Below, piece by piece: positions 31,539 to 40,577 of a stretch of DNA of 54,364 bases. Below the pieces are notes generated by a model. It was not told the DNA's origin. It searched no databases and worked only from the letters and a program-made list of their open reading frames with translations. Source of the stretch: Maccoyibacter intestinihominis (GTDB taxonomy: Bacteria; Bacillota; Clostridia; Lachnospirales; Lachnospiraceae). Location: the NCBI RefSeq assembly GCF_040096355.1, contig NZ_JBBMEX010000016.1, positions 1-54,364 on the forward strand. Reading direction: 5' to 3'. How positions within the stretch are numbered: position 1 is the stretch's first letter; the number at the start of each line of letters is the position of its first letter. Position numbers and translations under genes: made by a program.

Positions 31539-32429
31539 CTATTTTAATATCATGTCAATTAATCGGTCTAAATCTTCTTTATTATAATACTCGATCTCGA
31601 TTTTTCCCTTATTTTCATCTTTTGCATTGATGGATACTTTTGTTCCCAGAATCTGTTTCATTTTTTCTTCCAGATCCTGATATACGATTTCAAGCTGTTT
31701 ATCCATCTTTGTTTTTTCTACTTCTTCTTTTTCCTTCTGTACTTTCTTGACCAGCTTCTCTGTTTCTCTTACGGAGAGTTTTTCATCGAAGACTTTTTGT
31801 GCCATATTATACTGTTTTTCTAAATCTTCAATTCCAAGAAGTGCTCTTGCGTGTCCGGTTTGTATCATATCATCAATGACCATCTGCTGTACTTTTTCAT
31901 TTAATTTTAAAAGACGTATAGAGTTGGTAACTGCAGTACGGCTCTTAGACACACGCTCCGCTACCTCATCCTGTTTCAGATTGAATTCTTCTAATAATCT
32001 CTTATAAGCAAACGCTTCTTCAATCGGATTTAAGTCTTCACGCTGGATATTTTCAATCAAGGATATCTCTACAATTTCCTGCTCTGTATAGTTCTTTATG
32101 ATAACAGGTATCTTTTTCAAACCTGCCTGCTTTGCAGCTCTCCATCTTCTTTCTCCTGCAATGATCTCATAATAACTATTTCGATCCTGAACTACGATTG
32201 GCTGGATAATTCCCATCTGTTTGATGGATTCGGATAACTCTAAAAGTGCATCCTCATTAAAATGTTTTCTTGGCTGCTCCTTATTTGGTTCTACCTTATT
32301 AATAGGAACCATAACTGCCTGATCTTCTGTCGGTGTAAGTGAAGCATCTTTTGCAGCCCCCGGTTTATTCACTTTGTCTGTAATCAGAGAATCCAGACCT
32401 TTGCCAAGTCCTCCTTTTTTTGCTGCCAT
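31539..32429 (-). CDS. parB: chromosome partitioning protein ParB (Spo0J)
   Basis: The 296-residue protein starts MAAKKGGLGKGLDSLI (the ParA-stimulating basic N-terminus). It has the CTP-binding clamp motif GERRWRAAK, the helix-turn-helix at about 165-190 (KQDEVAERVSKSRTAVTNSIRLLKL, in pieces), and a C-terminal dimer domain (IEYYNKEDLDRLIDMI). It loads at the two parS sites at 33356 and 33467 and spreads, guiding origin segregation and SMC loading. It is 3 bp downstream of parA. It differs clearly from the three accessory ParBs, which have SGHRR. Confidence 0.97.
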   Translation of the reverse strand: MAAKKGGLGKGLDSLITDKVNKPGAAKDASLTPTEDQAVMVPINKVEPNKEQPRKHFNEDALLELSESIKQMGIIQPIVVQDRNSYYEIIAGERRWRAAKQAGLKKIPVIIKNYTEQEIVEISLIENIQREDLNPIEEAFAYKRLLEEFNLKQDEVAERVSKSRTAVTNSIRLLKLNEKVQQMVIDDMIQTGHARALLGIEDLEKQYNMAQKVFDEKLSVRETEKLVKKVQKEKEEVEKTKMDKQLEIVYQDLEEKMKQILGTKVSINAKDENKGKIEIEYYNKEDLDRLIDMILK

Positions 32430-32432
32430 CTC

Positions 32433-33200
32433 TTACACATCCTTTCTATTGATTACTTCTCTTGCAAGATCACGATAACTTTCCGCTCCTGCTGATTTTG
32501 AATCATATAATGTAATTGGAAGTCCGTGTGAAGGAGCTTCTGCAAGACGAATGTTTCTCGGAATAATTGTCTGGTAAATAGTTGTGTCTAAGTTATTTTT
32601 TACATTTTCTACAACCTGAGTTGAAAGATTGGTGCGGGCATCATACATAGTAAATACTACTCCCTCCATCTCCAGATTTGGATTCAATCTTTCCTGTACC
32701 AGATGAATCGTATGCATTAACTGGCTCAAACCTTCCAACGCATAATACTCACATTGGATTGGAACTAAGATTGTATTTGCTGTTGTCATGGAATTGATCG
32801 TCAGCATATTCAAGGATGGTGGGCAGTCAATAATAATAAAATCAAAATCGTCCTGGATATAATCTACAGAATTTTTTAATACATATTCCTTTTCTTTTAC
32901 ATCCAGTAACTCTATTTCTGCTCCTGCTAAATTTACATTTGCCGGTATGATTGTCAGATTTTCTATATCTGTTTTCTTCATACTTTCCTTAATGCTGCAT
33001 TCATCCAACATTAATTCATATACTGTATTTTCTAATTCATCTTTATCAATACCCAGTCCACTTGTTGTATTTCCCTGTGGATCTAAGTCAATCGTAAGTA
33101 CTTTTTTTCCGGCTTCCGCAAGACAAGCTGACAGATTAATTGCTGTTGTTGTCTTACCTACACCGCCCTTTTGGTTAGCTATTGCAATAATTCTTCCCAT
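32433..33200 (-). CDS. parA: chromosome partitioning ATPase ParA (Soj)
   Basis: The 255-residue ATPase begins MGRIIAIANQKGGVGKTTT (deviant Walker A). It has VLTIDLDPQGNTTSGLG and FIIIDCPPSLNMLTINSM, plus the DNA-binding Arg region near the C-terminus. It cooperates with ParB in origin placement and, in Bacillus, regulates DnaA. The start at 33200 has an AAAGGAAA site. It is the first gene of parA-parB-DUF4446-DUF3881. Confidence 0.97.
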   Translation of the reverse strand: MGRIIAIANQKGGVGKTTTAINLSACLAEAGKKVLTIDLDPQGNTTSGLGIDKDELENTVYELMLDECSIKESMKKTDIENLTIIPANVNLAGAEIELLDVKEKEYVLKNSVDYIQDDFDFIIIDCPPSLNMLTINSMTTANTILVPIQCEYYALEGLSQLMHTIHLVQERLNPNLEMEGVVFTMYDARTNLSTQVVENVKNNLDTTIYQTIIPRNIRLAEAPSHGLPITLYDSKSAGAESYRDLAREVINRKDV

Positions 33201-33355
33201 GTTTTTTCCTTTCTACTATACACTTATCCTCTGTACTTTTCCTGTAAATCTATGTAATTTTGGTACTTTGTACAGATATAATTCTACATTTTTCAGTAAT
33301 ATAGAATACCTAGAACATTATAACATTTATTCTTTTTTATTTCTATAGTAAAAAA

Positions 33356-33371
33356 TGTTTCACGTGAAACA
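33356..33371. promoter_or_regulatory. parS site 1
   Basis: The 16-bp perfect palindrome TGTTTCACGTGAAACA equals the ParB binding consensus. It lies 155 bp upstream of parA and about 9.6 kb from dnaA. Confidence 0.97.
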
Positions 33372-33466
33372 TTATTGCTGATTTGCTTTAAAAATCACAA
33401 TTTATAGATGTTACTATATTTTTTTAATACAATATCTTGTAAAAAATTTTATAAAAAAATAGAAAA

Positions 33467-33482
33467 TGTTTCACGTGAAACA
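33467..33482. promoter_or_regulatory. parS site 2
   Basis: A second perfect copy of TGTTTCACGTGAAACA lies 111 bp from site 1. Both are embedded in AAAATG...CATT flanks. Confidence 0.97.
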
Positions 33483-33514
33483 TTTTCTATTTCATACTTT
33501 TTATCTTATGTGAT

Positions 33515-33841
33515 GTAGTAAGTGCAAACGAGTTAACATCTTACATGATTAATAGGTAATAAGCGTTTATTATGTAATGGTTTTGTACATAACACAATGA
33601 ATGCAAGTGAGTTAATATGCTCGCATAATTAACAAGCGACAAACGTTGATCATATGCTGGTTTTGCGTATAATCTAATAATTAAAAATATATCAAAGAGA
33701 AATTTCTTATTCTTGACGAACAGTGAAATTATTAAGTAAGTGATACTTATGATATAGTGAATGCAAGCGACTTAATATACTTACATACTTGCATAATTAA
33801 CGGGTGACATATATTGAGCATATGCTGGTTTTGCACATAAT
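33515..33841 (+). repeat. three diverged copies of a roughly 78-bp repeat
   Basis: Copies run at about 33515-33592, 33598-33673 and 33758-33841. Shared blocks are TGAATGCAAGYGAsTTAATAT, a GCATAATTAAC block, and a closing CATATGCTGGTTTTGC. The third copy has a short insertion, and about 84 bp separates copies 2 and 3. They sit beyond the parS sites in an 875-bp gene-free stretch (33201-34075). No open frame or known RNA is evident. The remaining part (33842-34075) shows only short GC-containing motifs that I cannot assign. Confidence 0.6.
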
Positions 33842-34075
33842 AATAAATACTTTATTTACAGAGAATTTGTATGACCGCCAGTAATCAAAGTAGAACAAAA
33901 CCGGGACTACTTTTGTGACTTTGGAAGAAAATTAGTAACCCCAACTCAGGCAGACTTAGATTTTCTTATTTTCGTACAACGGAACAAAATAGACCCGGCT
34001 TTGTATATTACCAATCAAAAAAGTTCAAAACTTCATTACATAAATTTATCATAATATTTATTTCAAAAACTCAAT

Positions 34076-34585
34076 CTATAACAACCCAATAACATTATAA
34101 AGACAATCCAAAGCAGACTTCATCTCTTTTTTGCACTGCATATTACTAGTACTCTTTTCTTCATCCATTAATCTCATACACTTATCTATAGATTGAACAG
34201 CATGATTCAGTTCAGAAATAATCATATCATAAGTATCTTTTGGAATCGATACCTGATCTGTACTCTCACTCTGCTCCACAATTTTTATAATATCTGATAT
34301 CTGTGTCAAACGATAATCTACATCTTTCAATTCTGCTTCTACTTTTTTCTGTTCACCCAAAAGACTTTTCTGTTCTGATTTTAAATCTGATATTCTTTCT
34401 TTATGATGCGGATATATCGTTCTGGGTGTAAACGGTTCACAATCATTTTCATCTTCTTTTTCTAAATACAAAATAAATTGTGTTGTCTCACGGATTCGGA
34501 TATGTAATTCATCCTGCTTATTTTGCAGCATTTTTTTCTTTGCTTCTTGCTCACTTTGATAATTTTTTAAAAATTCTTTTAACAT
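34076..34585 (-). CDS. hypothetical coiled-coil protein
   Basis: The 169-residue, highly charged protein has coiled-coil-forming segments at about 5-45 and 65-110 and a polar C-terminus with two Cys. No membrane segment or known domain is seen. It reads away from the divergent alpha/beta hydrolase gene. The ATG at 34585 has only a GAGGTTATT-type ribosome site. The reading frame is long and codon use is typical, so it is probably real, but its function is unknown. Confidence 0.6.
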   Translation of the reverse strand: MLKEFLKNYQSEQEAKKKMLQNKQDELHIRIRETTQFILYLEKEDENDCEPFTPRTIYPHHKERISDLKSEQKSLLGEQKKVEAELKDVDYRLTQISDIIKIVEQSESTDQVSIPKDTYDMIISELNHAVQSIDKCMRLMDEEKSTSNMQCKKEMKSALDCLYNVIGLL

Positions 34586-34683
34586 AATAACCTCAAGAAC
34601 ATATGTTTGTAATTTATTTACTATCTTTATTTTATACTAATTTTTTGCAAAAGAAAAGGCGGATCTTTTTCTTTAAATTTGAA

Positions 34684-34712
34684 TTGTATAAAAATAGAAT
34701 TTCGTCTATAAT
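34684..34712 (+). promoter_or_regulatory. promoter of the alpha/beta hydrolase gene
   Basis: TTGTAT (34684-34689), a 17-bp spacer and a perfect TATAAT (34707-34712) lie 34 bp upstream of the start codon, with a GGGGG ribosome site at 34733-34737. Confidence 0.75.
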
Positions 34713-34746
34713 AAACTTAGATAATAAAACAAGGGGGTCATTATAT

Positions 34747-35700
34747 ATGAAGAAAAACATCAAACATTTTCTGTTTCTTGCAGCAGCAGCCGGAACAGGA
34801 ATTCATCTTATGAACCGAACTGTCAACAGAACTGCATGTATGAAAGAAATTCTTTCTTCTCATCCGGGTCATTACTATGATTGGAAACATGGAAGAATTT
34901 ACTATACCAAGACAGGAAGTGGTGCACCGCTTTTACTGATCCATGATCTTCATCCGGCAAGCTCTTCTTATGAATGGTCCAGAATGATGAAGAAACTCGA
35001 AAAAACAAATACGGTCTATACCATTGACCTTCTTGGATGTGGACGAAGTGATAAACCAAATATTACCTATACCAATTATCTGTATGTACAGTTAATTGAT
35101 AATTTTATCAAAGATGTTATTAAAGAAAAGACAGATGTTGTAGCAACCGGAAGTTCTGTTTCTTTTACTGTGATGGCATGTAATATGGAAAAGAATCTTT
35201 TCAAAAAAATCATTTTGATCAATCCAGAAAAAATGAGTGTATTAAACAGAACTCCTGATAAGAAGAAAAATGTTGCAAAGTTCCTGCTTGATTTTCCTGT
35301 CATCGGAACCTTCTTATATAATACAACGGTACACGAATTAAAGATCAACCGGATGTTCCGTGAAAAATATTATTATAAGAAACAACTGATTTCTACCAAG
35401 GCACAGGATGTCTATTTTGAAGCTGCACATTTAGGTGAAGGTGCCGGCAGATATCTCTATGCAAGTATCATCAGTGACTATACAAACATCAGTATTACTC
35501 ATGCTTTAAAAAATATTGAAAATAAGATTTGCATTATCGGAAGCAGAGAACGTCCTCACTCCGTAGAGATTTTAGACGAGTATACAGAATGTAATCACAA
35601 TATTGAAACAGCTTACTTATCCAATTCCAAGTATCTGCCTCAGTTAGAGACACCGGATAAAGTAAATGAGATTCTTCAGGTTTTCTTAAATAACCAGTAA
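34747..35700 (+). CDS. alpha/beta hydrolase fold protein
   Basis: The 317-residue protein has a hydrophobic N-terminus (about 6-20) that could anchor it to the membrane. An alpha/beta hydrolase fold follows: LLLIHDLHPASSSYEW (oxyanion region), VYTIDLLGCGRSDKP, the nucleophile elbow ATGSSVSFTVM (G-S-S-V-S instead of GxSxG, Ser about 141), and a late acidic residue and His that are hard to fix. The substrate is unknown. The start at 34747 is supported by the GGGGG site and promoter; the open frame continues upstream to 34603 without support. It is one of the few rightward genes left of oriC. Confidence 0.8.
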   Translation: MKKNIKHFLFLAAAAGTGIHLMNRTVNRTACMKEILSSHPGHYYDWKHGRIYYTKTGSGAPLLLIHDLHPASSSYEWSRMMKKLEKTNTVYTIDLLGCGRSDKPNITYTNYLYVQLIDNFIKDVIKEKTDVVATGSSVSFTVMACNMEKNLFKKIILINPEKMSVLNRTPDKKKNVAKFLLDFPVIGTFLYNTTVHELKINRMFREKYYYKKQLISTKAQDVYFEAAHLGEGAGRYLYASIISDYTNISITHALKNIENKICIIGSRERPHSVEILDEYTECNHNIETAYLSNSKYLPQLETPDKVNEILQVFLNNQ

Positions 35701-35714
35701 TCTCTTAACTTAAA

Positions 35715-35764
35715 AATACCGACCTCTGATTGTTAGATCTATTCTAACTTTCAAGGTCGGTATT
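35715..35764. terminator. bidirectional terminator between hydrolase gene and rsmG
   Basis: Arms AATACCGACCT (35715-35725) and AGGTCGGTATT (35754-35764) pair perfectly, with T-rich sequence on the right and A-rich on the left, so the hairpin can end both converging units. Confidence 0.8.
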
Positions 35765-35785
35765 CTTATCTTATTATTTTCATTA

Positions 35786-36505
35786 TCATAAAGGTTTCTT
35801 CGATGGTGTTCCTGCTTTTCTTGGATAAGTTGCAGGTGTCCTTTTTTTCTTTTCGATAATAACAAATGCACGGTTCATCTCTGAATCAGGTAATTGAAAT
35901 TTCTGGATATCCACACATGCCCCACCTAACACTTCTAAAGCATGTTCTGCCTGCTTTGTCTCTTCTTCCACTTCATTTGCCTTATAGGAGATAAACTTTC
36001 CACCTACTTTTACAAACGGCAGACAGTATTCACTTAAAGTTGATAAATTTGCCACGGCACGAGACACGCATAGGTCAAATTGTTCACGATATCCTTTTTG
36101 TCTTGCAAGCTCTTCTGCCCTTCCATGTACTGCAGATATTTTTTTCAATTCCAGTTCTTCTATGACTTCATTTAGAAAAAGAACTCTTTTATTCAAAGAA
36201 TCTGCAAGACAGATTTCTAATTCAGGAAAAGCAATCTTCAATGGGATTCCCGGAAATCCTGCACCTGTGCCTAAATCAATAATTGATATATCTTGATTTA
36301 ATTTTTCTACTTTTATTAAAGAGATACTGTCTAAAAAATGTTTTTGGACTACTTCTTCGAATTCCGTAATGGCAGTCAGGTTCATTACCTTATTTTTTTC
36401 CACCAACATCTCATAATAAGTATTAAATTGCTCTAATTGCAAATCTGACAATTCTATTCCCATCTTCGCAGCAGAGTCCTTGAAATACACAATCTCTTTT
36501 TTCAT
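35786..36505 (-). CDS. rsmG: 16S rRNA (guanine527-N7)-methyltransferase RsmG
   Basis: The 239-residue SAM-dependent enzyme has motif I IIDLGTGAGFPGIPLKI, the N-terminal MNLTAITEFEEVVQKHFLDSI, and VSRAVANLSTLSEYCLPFVK. It methylates G527 of 16S rRNA; loss gives low-level streptomycin resistance in other bacteria. It starts 5 bp after mnmG, the last gene of mnmE-mnmG-rsmG, and is followed by a terminator. Its C-terminus has a basic extension (KKKRTPATYPRKAGTPSKKPL region). Confidence 0.97.
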   Translation of the reverse strand: MKKEIVYFKDSAAKMGIELSDLQLEQFNTYYEMLVEKNKVMNLTAITEFEEVVQKHFLDSISLIKVEKLNQDISIIDLGTGAGFPGIPLKIAFPELEICLADSLNKRVLFLNEVIEELELKKISAVHGRAEELARQKGYREQFDLCVSRAVANLSTLSEYCLPFVKVGGKFISYKANEVEEETKQAEHALEVLGGACVDIQKFQLPDSEMNRAFVIIEKKKRTPATYPRKAGTPSKKPL

Positions 36506-36510
36506 AAATT

Positions 36511-38412
36511 CTATGATTCCTTTTTGCTGTTCTTTTGTCGCATCTGTTCCATATAAACTAAAAGCACGGAAATATCCGCCGGTGATACTCCTGAGATTCT
36601 CGAAGCCTGTCCGATGTTCACCGGCTGGTACTGTTTCAACTTTTGTCTTGCTTCAATGCGAAGGCTGTTAACATCATCGTAATCAAAATTTTCCGGTATT
36701 TTCTTTACCTCTAACTTTTTAAAGTTTTCAACCTGTTTAATCTGACGTTTAATATATCCATCATATTTAATATTGATGTTTACCTGTTCCGCAACTTCAT
36801 CCGGAAGCTCCGGTCTGTCCTCATCAATTGGTGCTAAGACTTCATAATTCAATTCCGGTCTTCGGATTAACTCTGCCAAAGAGGTTCCTGTATTTAAAGG
36901 TGTACTCTCATACTCTTCCAGTAAAGCCTGAACTTTTTTGTTTGCTCCAATGTTTACTTTTTCCACACGGGCAATCTCTTCTTCAATTAATCTCTCTTTT
37001 TCTAAAATCCAGTCATATCTTTCCTGAGAAATCAGTCCTACACGATATCCTTTTTTAGAAAGACGTAAATCTGCATTGTCCTGTCTTAATAAGAGGCGAT
37101 ATTCCGCTCTTGAGGTCATCATTCGGTAAGGTTCATGGTTTTCTTTTGTCACCAGATCATCGATCAATACTCCGATATAGGATTCTGAACGGTCTAAAAT
37201 TAAAGGTTCCTTTAACAAAACTGACATTGCTGCATTGATTCCGGCAACCAATCCCTGCGCTGCAGCCTCTTCATAGCCACTGCTTCCATTGAACTGACCA
37301 CCACTGAAAAGTCCTTTTATTTTCTTAAACTCCAGACTTGGATATAACTGATTTGGATTGATACAATCGTATTCAATTGCATAGGCATTTCTGACAATCT
37401 TTGCATTTTCCATTCCCGGTAAAGTCCGGTACATCCGATACTGTACATCTTCCGGAAGAGAACTTGACATTCCTCCGACATACATTTCATTGGTATTCAA
37501 ACCTTCCGGCTCAATAAATATCTGATGTCTGTTCTTATCTGCAAATTTTACAACCTTATCTTCTATCGAAGGACAGTATCTTGGTCCTGTTCCCTCGATC
37601 ACACCGGAATACATTGGTGACCGGTCTAGATTTTCACGAATAATTTTATGAGTCTCTTCATTTGTATAAGTCAGCCAGCAGGAAACCTGTTCAATCTGAA
37701 CATCCTCCGGATTTGTTGTAAAAGAAAACGGTACAATCCTCTCGTCTCCTTTTTGCTCAATCATCTTAGAAAAGTCAAGAGAACGTTTATCCATTCTTGC
37801 CGGAGTACCGGTTTTAAAGCGGAACATTTCTACTCCATGTTCTTTTAAAGAATCCGTAAGGTGCGTTGCAGCCTGTAAACCATTCGGTCCTGTATAATTG
37901 ATGACATCTCCATAGAGACAACGTGCATTTAAGTAAGTTCCGGTACAGAGAACCGCAGCTTTACATTCATAAGTCGCACCGGAAAAAGTTTTAACTCCGG
38001 TAATATGATTTTCTTCATCGGTTATAATTTCGGCAACCTCTGCCTGACGGATCGTAAGATGTTCGGTATCCTGCAAAGTTTTTCGCATTTCCATACTGTA
38101 AGCAGCCTTATCTGCCTGGGCCCGAAGAGAATGTACTGCCGGTCCTTTAGAACGGTTCAGCATCTTTGACTGAATAAAAGTCTTATCAATATTTTTTCCC
38201 ATCTCTCCACCGAGTGCATCGATCTCACGGACCAGATGCCCCTTGGAACTTCCCCCGATATTCGGGTTACAAGGCATCATTGCAATACTGTCCACACTGA
38301 TCGTAAATAAAATTGTTTCAAGTCCAAGTCTTGCACAGGCAAGTGCTGCCTCACATCCGGCATGTCCTGCACCAACTACCACTACATCATAGTTTTCCTT
38401 TACAAAATCCAT
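36511..38412 (-). CDS. mnmG: tRNA uridine-34 modification enzyme MnmG (GidA)
   Basis: The 633-residue FAD enzyme starts with VVVVGAGHAGCEAALACARLG (dinucleotide fold, in part). It has the two family signatures GPRYCPSIEDKVVKF and GLFSGGQFNGSSGYEEAAAQG, and the C-terminal helical GidA domain that binds MnmE. Together with MnmE it makes 5-carboxymethylaminomethyl-uridine at the wobble position of tRNAs. Length is normal. Gaps of 15 bp to mnmE and 5 bp to rsmG make one operon. Confidence 0.98.
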   Translation of the reverse strand: MDFVKENYDVVVVGAGHAGCEAALACARLGLETILFTISVDSIAMMPCNPNIGGSSKGHLVREIDALGGEMGKNIDKTFIQSKMLNRSKGPAVHSLRAQADKAAYSMEMRKTLQDTEHLTIRQAEVAEIITDEENHITGVKTFSGATYECKAAVLCTGTYLNARCLYGDVINYTGPNGLQAATHLTDSLKEHGVEMFRFKTGTPARMDKRSLDFSKMIEQKGDERIVPFSFTTNPEDVQIEQVSCWLTYTNEETHKIIRENLDRSPMYSGVIEGTGPRYCPSIEDKVVKFADKNRHQIFIEPEGLNTNEMYVGGMSSSLPEDVQYRMYRTLPGMENAKIVRNAYAIEYDCINPNQLYPSLEFKKIKGLFSGGQFNGSSGYEEAAAQGLVAGINAAMSVLLKEPLILDRSESYIGVLIDDLVTKENHEPYRMMTSRAEYRLLLRQDNADLRLSKKGYRVGLISQERYDWILEKERLIEEEIARVEKVNIGANKKVQALLEEYESTPLNTGTSLAELIRRPELNYEVLAPIDEDRPELPDEVAEQVNINIKYDGYIKRQIKQVENFKKLEVKKIPENFDYDDVNSLRIEARQKLKQYQPVNIGQASRISGVSPADISVLLVYMEQMRQKNSKKES

Positions 38413-38427
38413 AACAATCCTTCTTTC

Positions 38428-39813
38428 CTACTTTCCGGTACAAAATTTTGAAAATATCTCATTGACCAAATCTTCTCCTAAAGATTCCCCTAAAATATTT
38501 CCAAGTTCTTCATAAGTGTTCATCAGATCAATCGAGTAAAAATCTTCCGGCATCTCCATCGCAATACTGTCAAGCACCATATTCAGGCTGTCCTTTGCAT
38601 TACTTAAAGCTGCCTTATGTCTCGCATTTGTAATGTAGACCTCATCATTCAACTCTACTTTTCCATGGAAAAATAATTCTTTGATCGCATTTTCTAATTC
38701 ATCGACTCCCTGATTCTCTTTCATCGATACTTTAATGATCTTCTGGTCTAAATGAGAAGCGATCATCTCTTCCGTCGTTACCGTATCTAAATCAGATTTA
38801 TTCAAAAGTACAAGAGCTGTACGATCCTTTATCATCTCCATGATCTTTTCATCATTTTCATCTAACGGAGTGGACGAATCTACAACATAAATTATTAAAT
38901 CAGCATTTACTAAATAATCTTTTGCCTTATCTACTCCTATTTTTTCTACTATATCTTCCGTATCACGGATTCCGGCAGTATCAATAATATTAAGAGTGAT
39001 CCCATTCAGGTTCATCTGCTCTTCTAAGACATCTCTCGTTGTTCCGGCAATATCCGTAACAATTGCCCTCTCTTTTTTCAAAAGAACATTCATCAAAGAA
39101 GACTTTCCTGCATTCGGCTTTCCTACAATGACCGTATCAATTCCTTCTTTTAAAATTTTTCCATTGTCGGCGGTATCTAGGAGATGTTCAATTCTTTCTT
39201 TACACTCTTCTGCTACTGTTTTTAATTTCTGCCCATACCCATCAATATTGATATGTTCAGGATCATCCAAAGCAGATTCAATAAAAGCAATCTCATAAAT
39301 GATCTTTTCCCGCAGCTCTTTGATCTCTTTTTGCAAAGAACCCTGAAGCTGGGAAATTGAACTCTTTAATGCAAATTCATTTTTAGAAGAAATGACATCC
39401 ATAACTGATTCCGCCTGTGTCAGATCAATCCTTCCATTTAAAAATGCACGTTTTGTAAACTCTCCCGGTTCTGCAGGTCTTGCTCCATGGCAAACCACAG
39501 TATCTAAGATTTTTTGCATAACAAGTACGCCGCCATGACAGTCAATCTCAACCGTATCTTCCCTGGTATAAGTATTTGGGGCACGCATGATCAAAACCAT
39601 TACTTCATCAATGATCTTATTTTCCTTTGTATCATCCACAATATATCCATAATGCACGGTATGGCTTTTTTCTTCTGATAACTTTTTCTTACCATTCTTC
39701 GACTGATAGATCCTGTCAATCACCGTAAAAGCATCTTCACCACTGATCCTGATAATACCGATCCCTGAATTTGTCATTGCTGTGGCAATTGCTGCAATTG
39801 TATCTGTTTTCAT
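38428..39813 (-). CDS. mnmE: tRNA modification GTPase MnmE (TrmE)
   Basis: The 461-residue protein has the N-terminal tetrahydrofolate-binding domain (about 1-120) and a helical domain. An inserted G domain has GKPNAGKSSLMN (G1), TTRDV (G2), DTAGIRDT (G3) and NKSD (G4), and the C-terminal FCTGK carries the catalytic Cys motif. It partners MnmG in wobble-uridine modification. The ATG at 39813 follows AGGAGT. A terminator for jag (39905-39930) lies upstream, so the operon probably has its own promoter within 39814-39900. Confidence 0.98.
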   Translation of the reverse strand: MKTDTIAAIATAMTNSGIGIIRISGEDAFTVIDRIYQSKNGKKKLSEEKSHTVHYGYIVDDTKENKIIDEVMVLIMRAPNTYTREDTVEIDCHGGVLVMQKILDTVVCHGARPAEPGEFTKRAFLNGRIDLTQAESVMDVISSKNEFALKSSISQLQGSLQKEIKELREKIIYEIAFIESALDDPEHINIDGYGQKLKTVAEECKERIEHLLDTADNGKILKEGIDTVIVGKPNAGKSSLMNVLLKKERAIVTDIAGTTRDVLEEQMNLNGITLNIIDTAGIRDTEDIVEKIGVDKAKDYLVNADLIIYVVDSSTPLDENDEKIMEMIKDRTALVLLNKSDLDTVTTEEMIASHLDQKIIKVSMKENQGVDELENAIKELFFHGKVELNDEVYITNARHKAALSNAKDSLNMVLDSIAMEMPEDFYSIDLMNTYEELGNILGESLGEDLVNEIFSKFCTGK

Positions 39814-39904
39814 AATTTCATACTCCTTTAAGTACGCTTTGTGTCATAACATAAAAACAAAAAATTTTTATCCTTAGGTTATCATACAAATCAATTAGTA
39901 CAAA

Positions 39905-39930
39905 AGAGAGTGTTCTTTAGAACACTCTCT
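39905..39930 (-). terminator. intrinsic terminator after jag
   Basis: A 12-bp perfect stem, AGAGAGTGTTCT (39905-39916) with its complement (39919-39930), has a 2-nt center and is followed by TTTTG on the minus strand. It closes the rpmH-rnpA-yidD-yidC-jag unit 12 bp past the jag stop. Confidence 0.8.
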
Positions 39931-39941
39931 ATGTATCATCG

Positions 39942-40565
39942 TTATTTTTTCAAAGTAACAACTACATGTCTGTAAGGTTCTTCCCCTTCACTGTGTGTTG
40001 TTACATATCTGTCATTCTGCAAAGCAGAATGAATAACTCTTCTCTCAAAAGGATTCATTGGCTCTAAAGAAACCGGATGTTTTGTTCTCTTTACTTTATA
40101 AGCAATATTCTTTGCTAAGTTTTCAAGAGTTTCTTTTCTACGCTTTCTGTAATCCTCTGTATCCATCTTTACACGATAGTAAACATCAGATTTTTTATTT
40201 ACTGCAAGATTTGTAAGCTGCTGTAAAGAATCCAGTGTCTGTCCGCGTTTTCCGATCAGAATTCCCATGTCATCGCCCTTTAATTCAATCTCGATCACAC
40301 GGTCGGAATCATTGACTTTGATCAATATCTCCACTTCTAATTTCATTGCCGCAAATACATTATTTAAGAATTCTCTTGCATAATCTTCTACAGAAGATTT
40401 TTTACGAGCCTGAATCACTGCCGGCTTGCTTCCAATTCCAAGAAAACCGCTGGTTCCTTTTTCAAGGACTTCATATTCAATTTCATCGGTTGTAGCACCG
40501 AGAGCAATCTTTGCTTCTGTAAGAGCATCTTCCTCTGTTTTTCCTGTAAATTTCATAAATTCCAT
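39942..40565 (-). CDS. jag: RNA-binding protein Jag/KhpB (Jag_N-KH-R3H)
   Basis: The 207-residue protein has the Jag_N domain (MEFMKFTGKTEEDALTEA, then YEVLEKGTSGFLGIGSKPA), a KH domain (LIGKRGQTLDSLQQLTNLAV) and an R3H domain (NPFERRVIHSALQNDRYVTTHSEGEEP, in pieces). It binds RNA and affects cell division and envelope genes in other Gram-positives. It follows yidC by 12 bp, the conserved order. Confidence 0.95.
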   Translation of the reverse strand: MEFMKFTGKTEEDALTEAKIALGATTDEIEYEVLEKGTSGFLGIGSKPAVIQARKKSSVEDYAREFLNNVFAAMKLEVEILIKVNDSDRVIEIELKGDDMGILIGKRGQTLDSLQQLTNLAVNKKSDVYYRVKMDTEDYRKRRKETLENLAKNIAYKVKRTKHPVSLEPMNPFERRVIHSALQNDRYVTTHSEGEEPYRHVVVTLKK

Positions 40566-40577
40566 GAATCCTGCCCC

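Noticed and set aside
33356..33482. Palindromes read as terminators or IS ends
   Set aside because: Both are exact parS consensus sites next to parAB, which explains them fully.
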